Shown piece by piece: positions 32,200 to 39,813 of a stretch of 39,813 bases of DNA. The stretch is from the NCBI GenBank assembly GCA_035565355.1, contig DATMSM010000046.1, forward strand, positions 1-39,813, written 5' to 3'. How positions within the stretch are numbered: the first letter of the stretch is position 1; each line of letters begins with the position of its first letter. The DNA is from Ga0074130 sp035565355 (lineage in GTDB: Bacteria; Pseudomonadota; Gammaproteobacteria; Burkholderiales; Rhodocyclaceae). Below the pieces are notes generated by a model. That model was not told the DNA's origin. It saw only the letters and a list, made by a program, of their open reading frames with translations, and searched no databases. The position numbers were made by a program, and so were the translations under genes.

Positions 32200-33347
32200 A
32201 CGCCCGGCCGTTCGCGCTTGCTGAGCACCAGTTGCCACAACTGGCCCTGGCGCGAACGGAAGAAGCCGGCGCAGCACATCAGGTAATACTTCCACATACG
32301 GTAGAAGCGCTGGTCGTATCTGTCCTCCAGCTGCGGCCAGGCGCGGTTGAAGTTATCCCACCAGGCCATCAGGGTGCGATCATAGTCCGGCCCGAAGTTA
32401 TGCCAATCCTCGATCAGGAAGCGCTGGTCAATCGAGGCAGTGATCTCCTGCGCCGACGGTAGGTGCCCGTTGGGAAAGATGTACTTGTCCAGCCAGGCGT
32501 CGCAGGCCGAGGCACGGGTGTAATTGCCGATGCTGTGCAGCAGGAACAGGCCATGGTCTTCCAGCAGGCGGTGGGCGGTAGAGAAATAGACCGGGTAGTT
32601 GCGCGGGCCGACATGTTCGAACATGCCGACGGAGACGATCTTGTCGAAGCGGCCCTGCAGGCTGCGATAGTCGATCAGCTCGATCTCGACCGGATAGCCG
32701 GCGCAGCGCTGGCGCGCCAGGGCCTGCTGCTCCTTGGACACGGTGATGCCGAGCACCTGTACGCCGTAGTGCTCGGCGGCATAGCGCGCCAGCCCGCCCC
32801 AGCCGCAGCCGATCTCAAGCACGCGCTCTCCTGGACGTAATTCAAGCTTGCGGCAGATCAACTCGTATTTGGCCTGCTGAGCCTCTTCGAGGTTCGTCGC
32901 ACGTTGCCAGTAGCCGCAGGAATAGGCCATGCTCGAATCCAGCATGGCTTCAAAAACATCATTGCCCAGATCGTAGTGACGCTCGCCGACGTGAAAGGCA
33001 CGCTTGGTCGACTGAGGATTGAACAGGCGCTGACGTAATACGGTCCCGGCAAGCCGCAGGCGCCCCCAGCCCTTGACCAGCTCGTCGGCGTCTATGCTGA
33101 GCAGGCGATGGAAGAGTTCATCCAGGCGGGGACTATCCCAGAGCCCTTCCATATAGGACTCACCGAAGCCCAAGGAGCCGCGCATCAATATCTGTCGATA
33201 GACGCTGCCGTCGTGCACCGTGAAGTCCCAGGGGGCGTTGCCGTTGATGCTGATGCCCGCCGCCGTAACCAGCTCTTCCAGAATACGTGGCGGCGACTCC
33301 TGGGATTTCGACGCAAAAGGCTGTGCTGATTCGAACGCTTTTCCCAT
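32181..33347 (-). CDS. cfa: Cyclopropane-fatty-acyl-phospholipid synthase
   Basis: A 388-residue cytoplasmic, membrane-associated SAM methyltransferase that adds a methylene across double bonds of phospholipid acyl chains, hardening membranes against acid, drying and osmotic stress. An N-terminal lipid-binding part (to about 110, with RGSLGFGESYMEGLWD) precedes the Rossmann domain: SSMAYSCGYW, VLEIGCGWGG (SAM loop), VSVGMFEHVG, and FIFPNGHLP-like YIFPNGHLPS. GAGGG lies 7 nt before the ATG. The upstream region holds a striking palindrome. Setting suggests membership of the stress island. Confidence 0.95.
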   Translation of the reverse strand: MGKAFESAQPFASKSQESPPRILEELVTAAGISINGNAPWDFTVHDGSVYRQILMRGSLGFGESYMEGLWDSPRLDELFHRLLSIDADELVKGWGRLRLAGTVLRQRLFNPQSTKRAFHVGERHYDLGNDVFEAMLDSSMAYSCGYWQRATNLEEAQQAKYELICRKLELRPGERVLEIGCGWGGLARYAAEHYGVQVLGITVSKEQQALARQRCAGYPVEIELIDYRSLQGRFDKIVSVGMFEHVGPRNYPVYFSTAHRLLEDHGLFLLHSIGNYTRASACDAWLDKYIFPNGHLPSAQEITASIDQRFLIEDWHNFGPDYDRTLMAWWDNFNRAWPQLEDRYDQRFYRMWKYYLMCCAGFFRSRQGQLWQLVLSKRERPGVYRSVR

Positions 33348-33424
33348 ATGACGTCCCTCATGCTGAGCAATAGGTAAGCAATACTTGATAGGCGCTGCTT
33401 TGGTTCCCCGTCGTGCGGAGAGGG

Positions 33425-33441
33425 CTCCGGCATTTCCGGAG
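33425..33441. repeat. Short inverted repeat upstream of cfa
   Basis: CTCCGG (33425-33430) and CCGGAG (33436-33441) with a 5-nt loop, adjacent to a longer palindrome. Possibly regulatory; no further support. Confidence 0.35.
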
Positions 33442-33469
33442 CAAGCATTCTAGCCCCAAGTGCCGTCAG

Positions 33470-33495
33470 CTTGAGTCGGACGAGTCCGACTCAAG
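33470..33495. promoter_or_regulatory. Perfect 12+12 palindrome between cfa and the lipoprotein gene
   Basis: CTTGAGTCGGAC (33470-33481) and GTCCGACTCAAG (33484-33495) are exact inverted copies around a 2-nt centre. It lies 123-148 bp upstream of the cfa ATG and about 97 bp before the lipoprotein start, so it may be an operator for either. A 2-nt loop makes an RNA terminator less likely, and no T-run follows. Confidence 0.55.
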
Positions 33496-33591
33496 GGGCG
33501 TAAGGAATAAGAATCGGTCGCGTCGGCAAGGAACCAAAATGCCCCTGCCTATGCCAAACTGCGTACTGCCGCTACTTTACCGACCTTCACT

Positions 33592-34128
33592 ATGCAACTC
33601 GCACGCCCTTCCCTGGCCCTGCTGGCCGTTCTGCTGCTGAGCGCCTGTGCCACTACGCCCCAACCCCTGCCCTTTGATCTTGTCGGCAAGGGCACGAGCG
33701 TCCATCGTGGCCTGTTCAAGCCGGCCGACGGCAGCATCGAAGCGCGCATCAACGGCAAGGTTTATACGGGTTTCTATGTGACTTCGGTCAGTACCGCCCG
33801 CTCGACCAGTGTAGGCGTCGGCATGGGCTATGGCAGTTTTGGCCGCCGGGGTTACGGTGCATACGGCGCCTTCCCGTCGGAAACGTGGACCACGATCAGC
33901 AACAACAGCGGCAAAGCCTATCTGCAAAGCGCGGACGGCGACAAGCTGAACTGCGACTTCATCTACGAAGACCGCCGCCTGCTCGGCGAATGCCGTTCGC
34001 CCGACAATGGTGCGGTCTATCAGATGGTGGCCAACCAGGCGGTGGCGAATCCGCAGCCGGCGGTCGAGCGTGCCGCCCCGGCTCCAGCGGCGCCTGCTCC
34101 GCCTCCGCCGGCACCGGCATCCCGCTAG
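33592..34128 (+). CDS. Lipoprotein of unknown function
   Basis: 178 residues. Lipoprotein signal with lipobox LLSAC (Cys about 19). The mature chain has IEARINGKVYTGFYVTSV, a Gly/Tyr-rich loop (GMGYGSFGRRGYGAYGAF) and a strand-rich section DKLNCDFIYEDRRLLGECRS with two cysteines likely to pair, then a Pro/Ala tail. This pattern occurs in uncharacterised betaproteobacterial lipoproteins. No clear SD precedes the ATG. Single gene, convergent with the ankyrin gene. Confidence 0.8.
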   Translation: MQLARPSLALLAVLLLSACATTPQPLPFDLVGKGTSVHRGLFKPADGSIEARINGKVYTGFYVTSVSTARSTSVGVGMGYGSFGRRGYGAYGAFPSETWTTISNNSGKAYLQSADGDKLNCDFIYEDRRLLGECRSPDNGAVYQMVANQAVANPQPAVERAAPAPAAPAPPPPAPASR

Positions 34129-34131
34129 GTT

Positions 34132-34809
34132 TTATTTCGCAGCGGCCCCGCCCTCTTGCAGCTTCTCGGCGGCAGGGGCGTCGGACTGCTCCAGCAGCTG
34201 CGCCACAGTGCTGTTGTTGCTCTGGCGCGCCAGCGTCAGCGGCGTATCGTCGTTCTGGTCCTTGAGCCGGGGATCGGCCTTGGCATTCAGCAGCATGCGC
34301 ACAATCCCGATATTGCCGTTCTTGGCAGCCAGCATCAGGGCCGTCTGCTGATTCGGTGCGCGCAGATCGACCTGCGCCCCCTTGCTGAGCAGATGGGCAA
34401 CGATCTCCGGCTGCTCAGCAAAAACCGCATAATGCAGCGCGCTCCAGCCCGGGCTGTTGATCTGGGCGCCTGCCGTTAGCAGCGCATCGAGCGCCGCCTT
34501 CTTGCCGTTATAGGCGGCCAGCGCCAGCGGCGTGTCGCCGACGCGATTGCGCGCATTCGGATTGGCCTTTTGCTTGATCAGCGCTGCAATCAGGGCATCG
34601 TTACCGTTGCGGGCGGCCACGTGCAATAAGGTATTCCCGCCGGGATCCACGCTGTTTACATCCATGCCGCGATTCACCAGATCCATGACGGCGTTGGTGT
34701 CGTCGCGATAAACGGCGGCGATGAGATCGTCATAGGCACCGGCGAGCACGCTAGTGCTGGCGGCGGCCAGGGCGCAGCCGAAAATCAGGGGGCGGAGTGT
34801 GTTCTTCAT
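34132..34809 (-). CDS. Exported ankyrin-repeat protein
   Basis: 225 residues. A signal peptide (MKNTLRPLIFGCALAAASTSVLAG) precedes about five ankyrin repeats (about 40-205), with repeat cores NTLLHVAARNG, TPLALAAYNG, SALHYAVFAE, TALMLAAKNG and TPLTLARQSN. Periplasmic ankyrin proteins act through protein binding; in some bacteria they protect catalases or pair with toxins. The ATG overlaps the tatD stop by 4 nt, so it is translated with tatD. Confidence 0.9.
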   Translation of the reverse strand: MKNTLRPLIFGCALAAASTSVLAGAYDDLIAAVYRDDTNAVMDLVNRGMDVNSVDPGGNTLLHVAARNGNDALIAALIKQKANPNARNRVGDTPLALAAYNGKKAALDALLTAGAQINSPGWSALHYAVFAEQPEIVAHLLSKGAQVDLRAPNQQTALMLAAKNGNIGIVRMLLNAKADPRLKDQNDDTPLTLARQSNNSTVAQLLEQSDAPAAEKLQEGGAAAK

Positions 34810-35618
34810 GAGTGTGCGCTCGGGAAAAGGCGGAAGAAATTGGCAGTGGTGGCAGCGGCAACGGCGTCCGGCGTAATGCCGCGCAGTTGAGCGATCTCGG
34901 CGGCCACATATTTCACGTAAGCCGGCTCATTGGTCTTGCCACGGTAGGGGGCAGGTGCCAGATAGGGCGAATCCGTCTCGACCAGGATGCGCTCCAGTGG
35001 CGCTTTGGTCGCAACCTCCTTCAGCGCCACTGCGTTTTTGAAGGTGACGATGCCCGAAAAGGACAGGTGAAAGCCCAGGTCCAGGCCCTGTTGCGCCACT
35101 TCCCAGGATTCGGTAAAGCAATGAAAGATGCCCCCCACCTCTTCCGCGCCCTCTTCCTTGAGAATGCGCAGGGTATCCTCGGCCGAAGAGCGCGTATGGA
35201 TGACCAGAGGCTTCTTGAGTTGTTTGGCGGCACGGATATGGGTGCGGAAACGCTCGCGTTGCCACTCTAGATCGCCGGTCAGTCGGTAGTAATCCAGACC
35301 GGTCTCACCGACTGCCAGCACCTTGGGATGCTGGCCCAGGCGCACCAGGGTATCGACGTCAGGCTCAACCACCGGCACATCGTCGGGATCTTCCGCGTCG
35401 CCGGCACCGACTTCATAGTCAGGATGCACGCCCACCGTGGCGAACAGGTTCTCGTGCTGCTCGGCCAGGGCCAGCACCTCGGGAAATCTTTCCAGCGTCA
35501 CGCTGATGCACATGGCGTGGCCGACGCCAGCCTCCTGCATATTGGCAAGAATCTCGGGCGTGCGTACGGCCAGATCGGGGAAGTTCAGGTGGCAGTGAGA
35601 ATCAACGAGGGACGGCAT
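34806..35618 (-). CDS. tatD: TatD-family metal-dependent DNase/hydrolase
   Basis: 270 residues, a TIM-barrel amidohydrolase-fold nuclease with divalent metals. Motifs: VDSHCHLNF at the N-terminus (HxH), VGVHPDYE, AVGETGLDYY (metal-bridging Glu), KPLVIHTRSS, GIFHCFTESWE and LVETDSPYLAP. Length matches TatD/YcfH (about 260). The start at MPSLVDS is preferred; the frame runs 15 codons further up without homology. The family acts in DNA repair and turnover. It is followed by the coupled ankyrin gene. Confidence 0.93.
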   Translation of the reverse strand: MPSLVDSHCHLNFPDLAVRTPEILANMQEAGVGHAMCISVTLERFPEVLALAEQHENLFATVGVHPDYEVGAGDAEDPDDVPVVEPDVDTLVRLGQHPKVLAVGETGLDYYRLTGDLEWQRERFRTHIRAAKQLKKPLVIHTRSSAEDTLRILKEEGAEEVGGIFHCFTESWEVAQQGLDLGFHLSFSGIVTFKNAVALKEVATKAPLERILVETDSPYLAPAPYRGKTNEPAYVKYVAAEIAQLRGITPDAVAAATTANFFRLFPSAHS

Positions 35619-35747
35619 GAGGGAAAACCTTGTCTGAAGCGGGCTGTTGCGTTGGCAGCACATGGCATCGGGCCGGATACGGGGTCAAATTGACCGGATC
35701 AGGGCAGCGTGCTCCAATCCTTGCCAGGGAAAACCACTTTTGCTCAT

Positions 35748-36527
35748 ATGCTGCGTTCGGCCATTTTAATGCTGTTCCTGTGCGCCAGCACCTCTGCCAG
35801 CGCAATATGCCCGCCGCGCCCCTTCAACTACCCTTCGGATCTGCTGCTGGATAGCGAGACTGCCCTCATCATTACCCATGCCTCGTCGGCCTACGATCCA
35901 CGCTATGCCACCAAGCACGGCATCGATGCCGCCGTGAGGCTCGCCCGCAAGCAGGGCACGCCGGTACTCTATCTTGAGAACGAGGAAAGCGTCGAAGGCT
36001 ATTTCGCCGACGACTGCAGCCCTGATTACCGGGTATTTTCGGAAGATGGCGAATTGCCGCTCGATGTGCGCTCAGCCGATATTCATGTCGCCGGCGGCCA
36101 TATCGAGTTGTGTCTTGCGCGCACATTGCAGGACATCCTGGCCTCCTGGGCGCGCCATCCGACACGACGCCTGCGCATTACCTTCCTGATGGACGGCATC
36201 TACTCCAACGGCAAGAGCCTGCGCGAAAGCGATCCGTACTACGCGGTTGCCATGGGGTTCATGAATATCGTCAGCCACGGCCGTAGCGACCAGGAAACCT
36301 GGTCCAAGCTAACCCTGTTGGAAATGCTTGCAATCATCGAGGCCCCCGAGCGCCAGCACGAGTTTCTGCAACGCCTCCTGCCTCAGTACGAGCACATCCT
36401 GGCGGCCAGCTACCGGGTCGAGCTGCAATTGAACGACGCACCGCCCCACCTGTTGCGGCGCGGTAACGGCAGCGGCCGATTGCTGCAGTTTCGCTTTGTC
36501 GACTCGGCCGAAAACCTGAAAAACTAG
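35748..36527 (+). CDS. Exported protein of unknown function
   Basis: 259 residues from the ATG at 35748, with a signal peptide (MLRSAILMLFLCASTSASA) and cysteines at the mature N-terminus (ICPPRPFNYP) and in DDCSPDY and ELCLART that may form disulfides. The fold suggests alternating beta/alpha elements (TALIITHASSAYDP, GTPVLYLENEES, RRLRITFLMDGIYSNG), somewhat like an isochorismatase- or Rossmann-like core, but no family is recognised. SD is weak. Its stop overlaps the convergent holB stop. Confidence 0.72.
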   Translation: MLRSAILMLFLCASTSASAICPPRPFNYPSDLLLDSETALIITHASSAYDPRYATKHGIDAAVRLARKQGTPVLYLENEESVEGYFADDCSPDYRVFSEDGELPLDVRSADIHVAGGHIELCLARTLQDILASWARHPTRRLRITFLMDGIYSNGKSLRESDPYYAVAMGFMNIVSHGRSDQETWSKLTLLEMLAIIEAPERQHEFLQRLLPQYEHILAASYRVELQLNDAPPHLLRRGNGSGRLLQFRFVDSAENLKN

Positions 36528-37579
36528 GCTTTCTGCGGCGCGACCGCGGCCAGGTAGCGGCCCGCCATGTCTTCCAGCATCAACTGGGCGTTGAGCGGAT
36601 GATTGACGGTTGCGCGGATCTTGCCGACATCGGCGTAACCGCGCGCCAAGCGGGCCGGGCTGGCCTGCCTGGCCATGGTTTGCAGTGTGCTCTGGGCGCT
36701 GGCGTAGTAGCGCGGCGTTGTGCCGAGCTGCACACGCTGCAGGTCATAGAGCCATTTCTGCAAGGCATCGACCAGATGCTCGGTGCGCCAGGCGCCGCTC
36801 TTGCCGGACAGGCCCTGCAGCCATTTTGCCGCCAGTGTCACCACATCGGTCTTGGCATCGGCAAACGATTCCGCTGCCTGGGCGTATTGCACATCGAGCC
36901 CTTCTTCTGCCCATTCGGCGGCCGCCAGTGGTGCGCCACCCACGAGCGGCAGGAGTTTGTCCGGATTCTTGACGCCTTCGGTCTTAAGCCAGGCGGCGGC
37001 AAGCGCCGCATCCGGCTGACCGAAAACCACCTTGCGGCAACGGCTCAGCAAGGTCGGCAGAAGGCGCCTTATGTTTGAAGAAACCAATATAAAATAAACA
37101 TTTGGCGGTGGTTCTTCAAGCATTTTAAGAAGCGAATTCGCCGCTGCCAGATTCATGGCCTCGGCCGGGTGAATCAGCGCAATTCGCGCGCCGCTGCGGT
37201 GGCTGCCGACATTGACGAAGTCCTCCAGCGCGCGCACCTGGTCGATCTTGATCTGGGTGCTGGGCTTCTTGGTTTTGCTGGTTTTCGTTTCGCCGTCCTC
37301 GTCCTCATCCTCTTCGTCCAGCGTCAGCACGCGGATATCCGGATGGTTACCGCTGGGGAGCAACTGGCACGAAGGGCACGCACCACAGGCGCCTGTTGCT
37401 TGCGCTTTCTGGCTGCTTTCGCACAAAAGCCAGGCCGCAAACTGCTCGGCAAAATGCACCTTGCCCACCCCGGCCGGGCCGGTAAATAGCAGGCCATGAG
37501 ACAGCGAATCTATCCGCTCCAGCAAACCCTGCCAGAGCGGTAAATTCCACTCATGTATTTTATTAACAGATACTTGCAA
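36524..37579 (-). CDS. holB: DNA polymerase III delta' subunit HolB
   Basis: About 351 residues. Clamp-loader AAA+ fold: GLLFTGPAGVGKVHFAEQ, a zinc module with CGACPSC and an earlier Cys in WLLCESS, LIHPAEAMNLAAANSLLKMLEEPPPNVYFIL and the SRC sensor (LLSRCRK). An acidic/Lys-rich insert (LDEEDEDEDGETKTSKTKK) lies after the zinc module. There is no in-frame ATG near the N-terminus. A TTG at 37579 preceded by GAGAAAG is the best start; another TTG at 37591 overlaps tmk further. The 5' end is AT-rich. It follows tmk in the usual mltG-tmk-holB order. Confidence 0.92.
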   Translation of the reverse strand: MQVSVNKIHEWNLPLWQGLLERIDSLSHGLLFTGPAGVGKVHFAEQFAAWLLCESSQKAQATGACGACPSCQLLPSGNHPDIRVLTLDEEDEDEDGETKTSKTKKPSTQIKIDQVRALEDFVNVGSHRSGARIALIHPAEAMNLAAANSLLKMLEEPPPNVYFILVSSNIRRLLPTLLSRCRKVVFGQPDAALAAAWLKTEGVKNPDKLLPLVGGAPLAAAEWAEEGLDVQYAQAAESFADAKTDVVTLAAKWLQGLSGKSGAWRTEHLVDALQKWLYDLQRVQLGTTPRYYASAQSTLQTMARQASPARLARGYADVGKIRATVNHPLNAQLMLEDMAGRYLAAVAPQKA

Positions 37580-38207
37580 TTTCTTTCTCAAGTAGATTGT
37601 TAATTTCGACCAGGCTCAGCCGCGCGTCGATTACGCGGATGCGCTGCGGGAATTCCTGCGCTCTGGCCAGATAGGCGGCGCGTACGCGTTCATGGAAATC
37701 CAGCTTTTCCTGCTCGAAGCGATCGGGCGCCGCACCGGCGCCACTGTGCTGCCGGTGCGCCTGACGCTGCTGGGCCTCGATGATCGGTAAATCGAAAACA
37801 AAGGTACGCTCGGGCTGCAGTGCATTAGCCCCCTCGCCCTGCACCCATTCTTCGAGCTGCTGCAGCTTCCGCAGTGCCAGCCCCCGGCCACCGCCCTGGT
37901 AGGCAAAGCTCGCATCGGTGAAGCGGTCGGACAACACCCAGGCGCCGCGCGCCAGCGCCGGCCGGATCACCTGCTCGATATGTTCGCGCCGGGCCGCGAA
38001 CATCAGCAGGGCCTCGGTTTCCAGATGCATGGGATCGGACAGCAGCAAACCGCGCAGCTTCTCGCCCAAGGGCGTGCCGCCGGGTTCGCGCGTGGACACG
38101 ACCTCCAGCCCTTTGCTGCGCAGATGTTCGACTGCCCAGGCGTGCTGGGAGCTCTTGCCGGCGCCGTCGATGCCCTCGAAGGTGATGAACTTCCCTGTCC
38201 GTGCCAC
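37563..38207 (-). CDS. tmk: Thymidylate kinase
   Basis: 214 residues; phosphorylates dTMP to dTDP. P-loop FEGIDGAGKSSQ, the DRx motif SDRFTDASFAYQGGGRG, and STREPGGTPLGEKLR are all canonical. The start is a GTG at 38207 placed directly after the mltG stop (TGA GTG), with GGGGCAAG upstream, so translation is coupled. It overlaps holB by 17 nt at its 3' end. The last 20 residues are encoded by AT-richer DNA. Confidence 0.95.
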   Translation of the reverse strand: MARTGKFITFEGIDGAGKSSQHAWAVEHLRSKGLEVVSTREPGGTPLGEKLRGLLLSDPMHLETEALLMFAARREHIEQVIRPALARGAWVLSDRFTDASFAYQGGGRGLALRKLQQLEEWVQGEGANALQPERTFVFDLPIIEAQQRQAHRQHSGAGAAPDRFEQEKLDFHERVRAAYLARAQEFPQRIRVIDARLSLVEINNLLEKEIASIC

Positions 38208-39206
38208 TCACTTGCCCCGCTTGAAGATGTATTTCTGGACTGCCCGATTGTGCTCGTCGAGGGTACGCGAAAACTCGCTCGTGCCGTCGCCCCGCGAGAC
38301 GAAATAGTATTTATCGCTCCGGGGCGGATGCAGCGCCGCCTGGATCGACGCGATGCCCGGCATGGCAATCGGCGTTGGCGGCAGGCCGCCGCGCGTGTAG
38401 GTGTTGTAGTCGGTATCCGTGGTCAGATGATGCTTGCGGATATTGCCGTCGTAGCGCTCGCCTATGCCGTAGATCACGGTGGGGTCGGTCTGCAAGCGCA
38501 TGCCGCTGCGCAGGCGATTGACGAAAACTGACGCGACCATGCCGCGGTCAGCGGGATCGCCGGTTTCCTTTTCGACGATGGAGGCCATGATCAGGGCCTC
38601 GTAAGGGCTGCGGTAAGGCAGATCCGCCGCGCGTCTGTCCCATTCCAGCGTAAAGCGCGCCTGCATGGCCTTGTAGGCGCGCCGCAGCAGGTCCACATCG
38701 CTGCTGCCCTTGGCGAACAGGTAGGTATCTGGCAGGAACAGCCCCTCCGGATGCAACTCGCTGGCGCCGACGCGCTGCAGGACTTCGGTATCGCTCAGAC
38801 CGGCGGTGTCATGTCTGAGATCGGGGTGGGCATCCAGCAAGGCGCGGAAGTTGCGGAAGGTCTTGCCTTCGACCAGGGTGATATCGGTCTGACTGACGTC
38901 GCCACGCGTGAGCTTCTGCAGCAACTGCCAGGGCGTGACACCCTGCTCCACTTCATAACTGCCGGCCTTGATGGCCGAAGCCTGGCGCAATGCGCGACCG
39001 AACAGGTGGAATTGCCAGTCCTCGAAGCCGAGGCCGGCCTCCTGCATGGCCGTCGAGGCCCTCTTCAGGCTCATGCCGGGTTCGATGGTGAAGTCGAGCG
39101 GACTGCTGCGCAAGGGCAGCGGCGTCGTCGCAAACCAGAAGAACAGTCCGCCTGCGGCAAGCGCGAGGAACAGGCACAACAGGAACAAGCGTTTGAGGAA
39201 GCGCAT
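38208..39206 (-). CDS. mltG: Endolytic murein transglycosylase MltG
   Basis: 332 residues. One N-terminal TM helix (LFLLCLFLALAAGGLFFWF) anchors a periplasmic YceG domain: a LysM-like part (FTIEPGMSLKRAS) then the catalytic region with IMASIVEKETG (catalytic Glu), ASVFVNRLRSGMRLQTDPTVIYG and TPIAMPGIASIQAAL. It cleaves nascent glycan strands to end their growth. The open frame extends far upstream over the divergent ygfZ region; MRFLKRLF at 39206 is the family start. First gene of mltG-tmk-holB. Confidence 0.95.
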   Translation of the reverse strand: MRFLKRLFLLCLFLALAAGGLFFWFATTPLPLRSSPLDFTIEPGMSLKRASTAMQEAGLGFEDWQFHLFGRALRQASAIKAGSYEVEQGVTPWQLLQKLTRGDVSQTDITLVEGKTFRNFRALLDAHPDLRHDTAGLSDTEVLQRVGASELHPEGLFLPDTYLFAKGSSDVDLLRRAYKAMQARFTLEWDRRAADLPYRSPYEALIMASIVEKETGDPADRGMVASVFVNRLRSGMRLQTDPTVIYGIGERYDGNIRKHHLTTDTDYNTYTRGGLPPTPIAMPGIASIQAALHPPRSDKYYFVSRGDGTSEFSRTLDEHNRAVQKYIFKRGK

Positions 39207-39282
39207 CAAAGGTAGGCGGGCTGGGACAGACCCTTGAGTTTGAATGGGGCCGGGCTTGAAAAGTCCGGCGGTGGCAGCCAGA

Positions 39283-39288
39283 TATAAT
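39283..39288 (+). promoter_or_regulatory. Candidate -10 for ygfZ
   Basis: A perfect TATAAT 29 nt before the ygfZ ATG. The only good -35-like hexamer (TTGAAA, 39256-39261) is 21 nt away, longer than the optimum, so promoter strength is uncertain. Confidence 0.45.
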
Positions 39289-39317
39289 AGCCGAACACAT
39301 GTAACGAGCCTCAGACT

Positions 39318-39813
39318 ATGAATCAGGAATGGATGGACTTTCTGCTGCAGCAAGGTTTTACCGCGGACTTTGAGCATCGCGGCAATCTGCTCGACGAGGC
39401 GAAGGCCGCCACCGTCATGGTGCCGCTGCTGGACAGCGCTCTCATACGCGCCAGCGGCGAAGACAATGCCGCCTTCCTGCACAATCTCATGACCAACGAC
39501 GTTACCGGCATTCCTGCCGACGGCGTTCGCTTCGCCGGCTTCTGCACCCCCAAGGGGCGCTTGATGGCCACCTTCAGCATCTGGCACGAGGGCAGCGACC
39601 TGTGGCTGCAAACCGCAGCCGATGTGCAGCCCGCCATGCAGAAGAAGCTTTCCATGTACATCCTGCGCAGCAAGGCCAAGCTGCACGACGGCACGGCCGA
39701 GCGCGTACTGATCGGTGTGGCCGGAGCGCAAGCCGGCGCGGCTCTGGCCGCACTCGGCCTCGCCACGCCGCCCGGCGTCAAGCAGGTCGCCGCCATTGCT
39801 GGCGGTCAGGTCA
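39318..39813 (+). CDS. ygfZ: Folate-binding Fe-S repair protein YgfZ (partial, runs off the window)
   Basis: The frame is open from the ATG at 39318 to the window edge (165 codons). It starts MNQEWMDFLLQQG and contains AAFLHNLMTNDVTGIPADG and FAGFCTPKGRLMATFSIW, the GcvT-like folate-binding pattern of YgfZ; the diagnostic KGC(Y/F)xGQE motif would lie beyond the end. YgfZ uses tetrahydrofolate to support maintenance of certain Fe-S enzymes, including tRNA modification enzymes. It is divergent from mltG, a frequent neighbour arrangement. Confidence 0.92.
   Translation, partial: MNQEWMDFLLQQGFTADFEHRGNLLDEAKAATVMVPLLDSALIRASGEDNAAFLHNLMTNDVTGIPADGVRFAGFCTPKGRLMATFSIWHEGSDLWLQTAADVQPAMQKKLSMYILRSKAKLHDGTAERVLIGVAGAQAGAALAALGLATPPGVKQVAAIAGGQV

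Noticed and set aside
33348..33470. Sigma-54 promoter for cfa
   Set aside because: GG-N10-GC pairs exist (for example GGGAACCAAAGCAGCG on the minus strand), but the -12 element is poor, so it was not claimed.
1..39813. CRISPR arrays, tRNA/rRNA genes, insertion sequences or prophage
   Set aside because: No regularly spaced repeats, tRNA-like cloverleafs, transposases, integrases or phage structural genes were recognised on either strand.

Overview
This window looks like chromosomal DNA from a GC-rich (roughly 60-65%) facultatively denitrifying betaproteobacterium, most likely of the Rhodocyclales type. The evidence is a narK1K2GHJI operon carrying a parvulin and moaA, divergent nsrR and qNOR loci, and a holB-tmk-mltG-ygfZ housekeeping block. 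Taxonomy is inferred from gene content and order; no rRNA or tRNA gene was seen.

Region 1 (1-17.4 kb) is a nitrate-respiration locus read almost wholly on the minus strand. In transcription order it holds nsrR (NO-sensing Rrf2 repressor), narK1 and narK2 (transport), narG, narH, narJ, narI (membrane-bound nitrate reductase and chaperone), a 48-codon small ORF, a cytoplasmic parvulin, a membrane-anchored CBS-pair protein, moaA (molybdenum cofactor), and two tandem beta-carbonic anhydrases. Next come a plus-strand sirB2-like gene and the minus-strand narX-narL two-component pair. A symmetrical FNR-type box (TTGAC-N4-GTCAA) lies between nsrR and narK1.

Region 2 (17.4-21.3 kb) is a plus-strand NO-detoxification unit: a MIP18/SufT-like Fe-S assembly factor, a multi-TM NnrS-like protein and a quinol-dependent nitric oxide reductase. 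Two 23-bp NsrR-type operators (17468-17490 and 18960-18982) and an FNR-type box (18895-18908) imply NO plus oxygen control by the adjacent nsrR.

Region 3 (21.3-25.3 kb) holds a small DUF883 protein, a two-gene unit pairing a HyuA-type hydantoinase/oxoprolinase ATPase with an HDAC-superfamily deacetylase that carries a C-terminal four-cysteine zinc-ribbon-like tail, and an AT-richer orphan membrane protein.

Region 4 (25.4-33.4 kb) looks like a self-contained sigma-54 stress island. It contains a second-type rpoN, a receiver-less sigma-54 activator, and genes for a beta-barrel outer-membrane protein, a lipoprotein/membrane protein/hydrophilic protein operon, a ChaB-like protein, a CBS-pair protein, a BON-domain periplasmic protein and cyclopropane fatty acid synthase. 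At least six intergenic -24/-12-like elements with the correct GG-N10-GC spacing precede these genes, including one in front of rpoN itself.

Region 5 (33.5-39.8 kb) is housekeeping and miscellaneous: a lipoprotein, an ankyrin protein, tatD, an exported unknown, holB, tmk, mltG and the start of ygfZ, which runs off the window.
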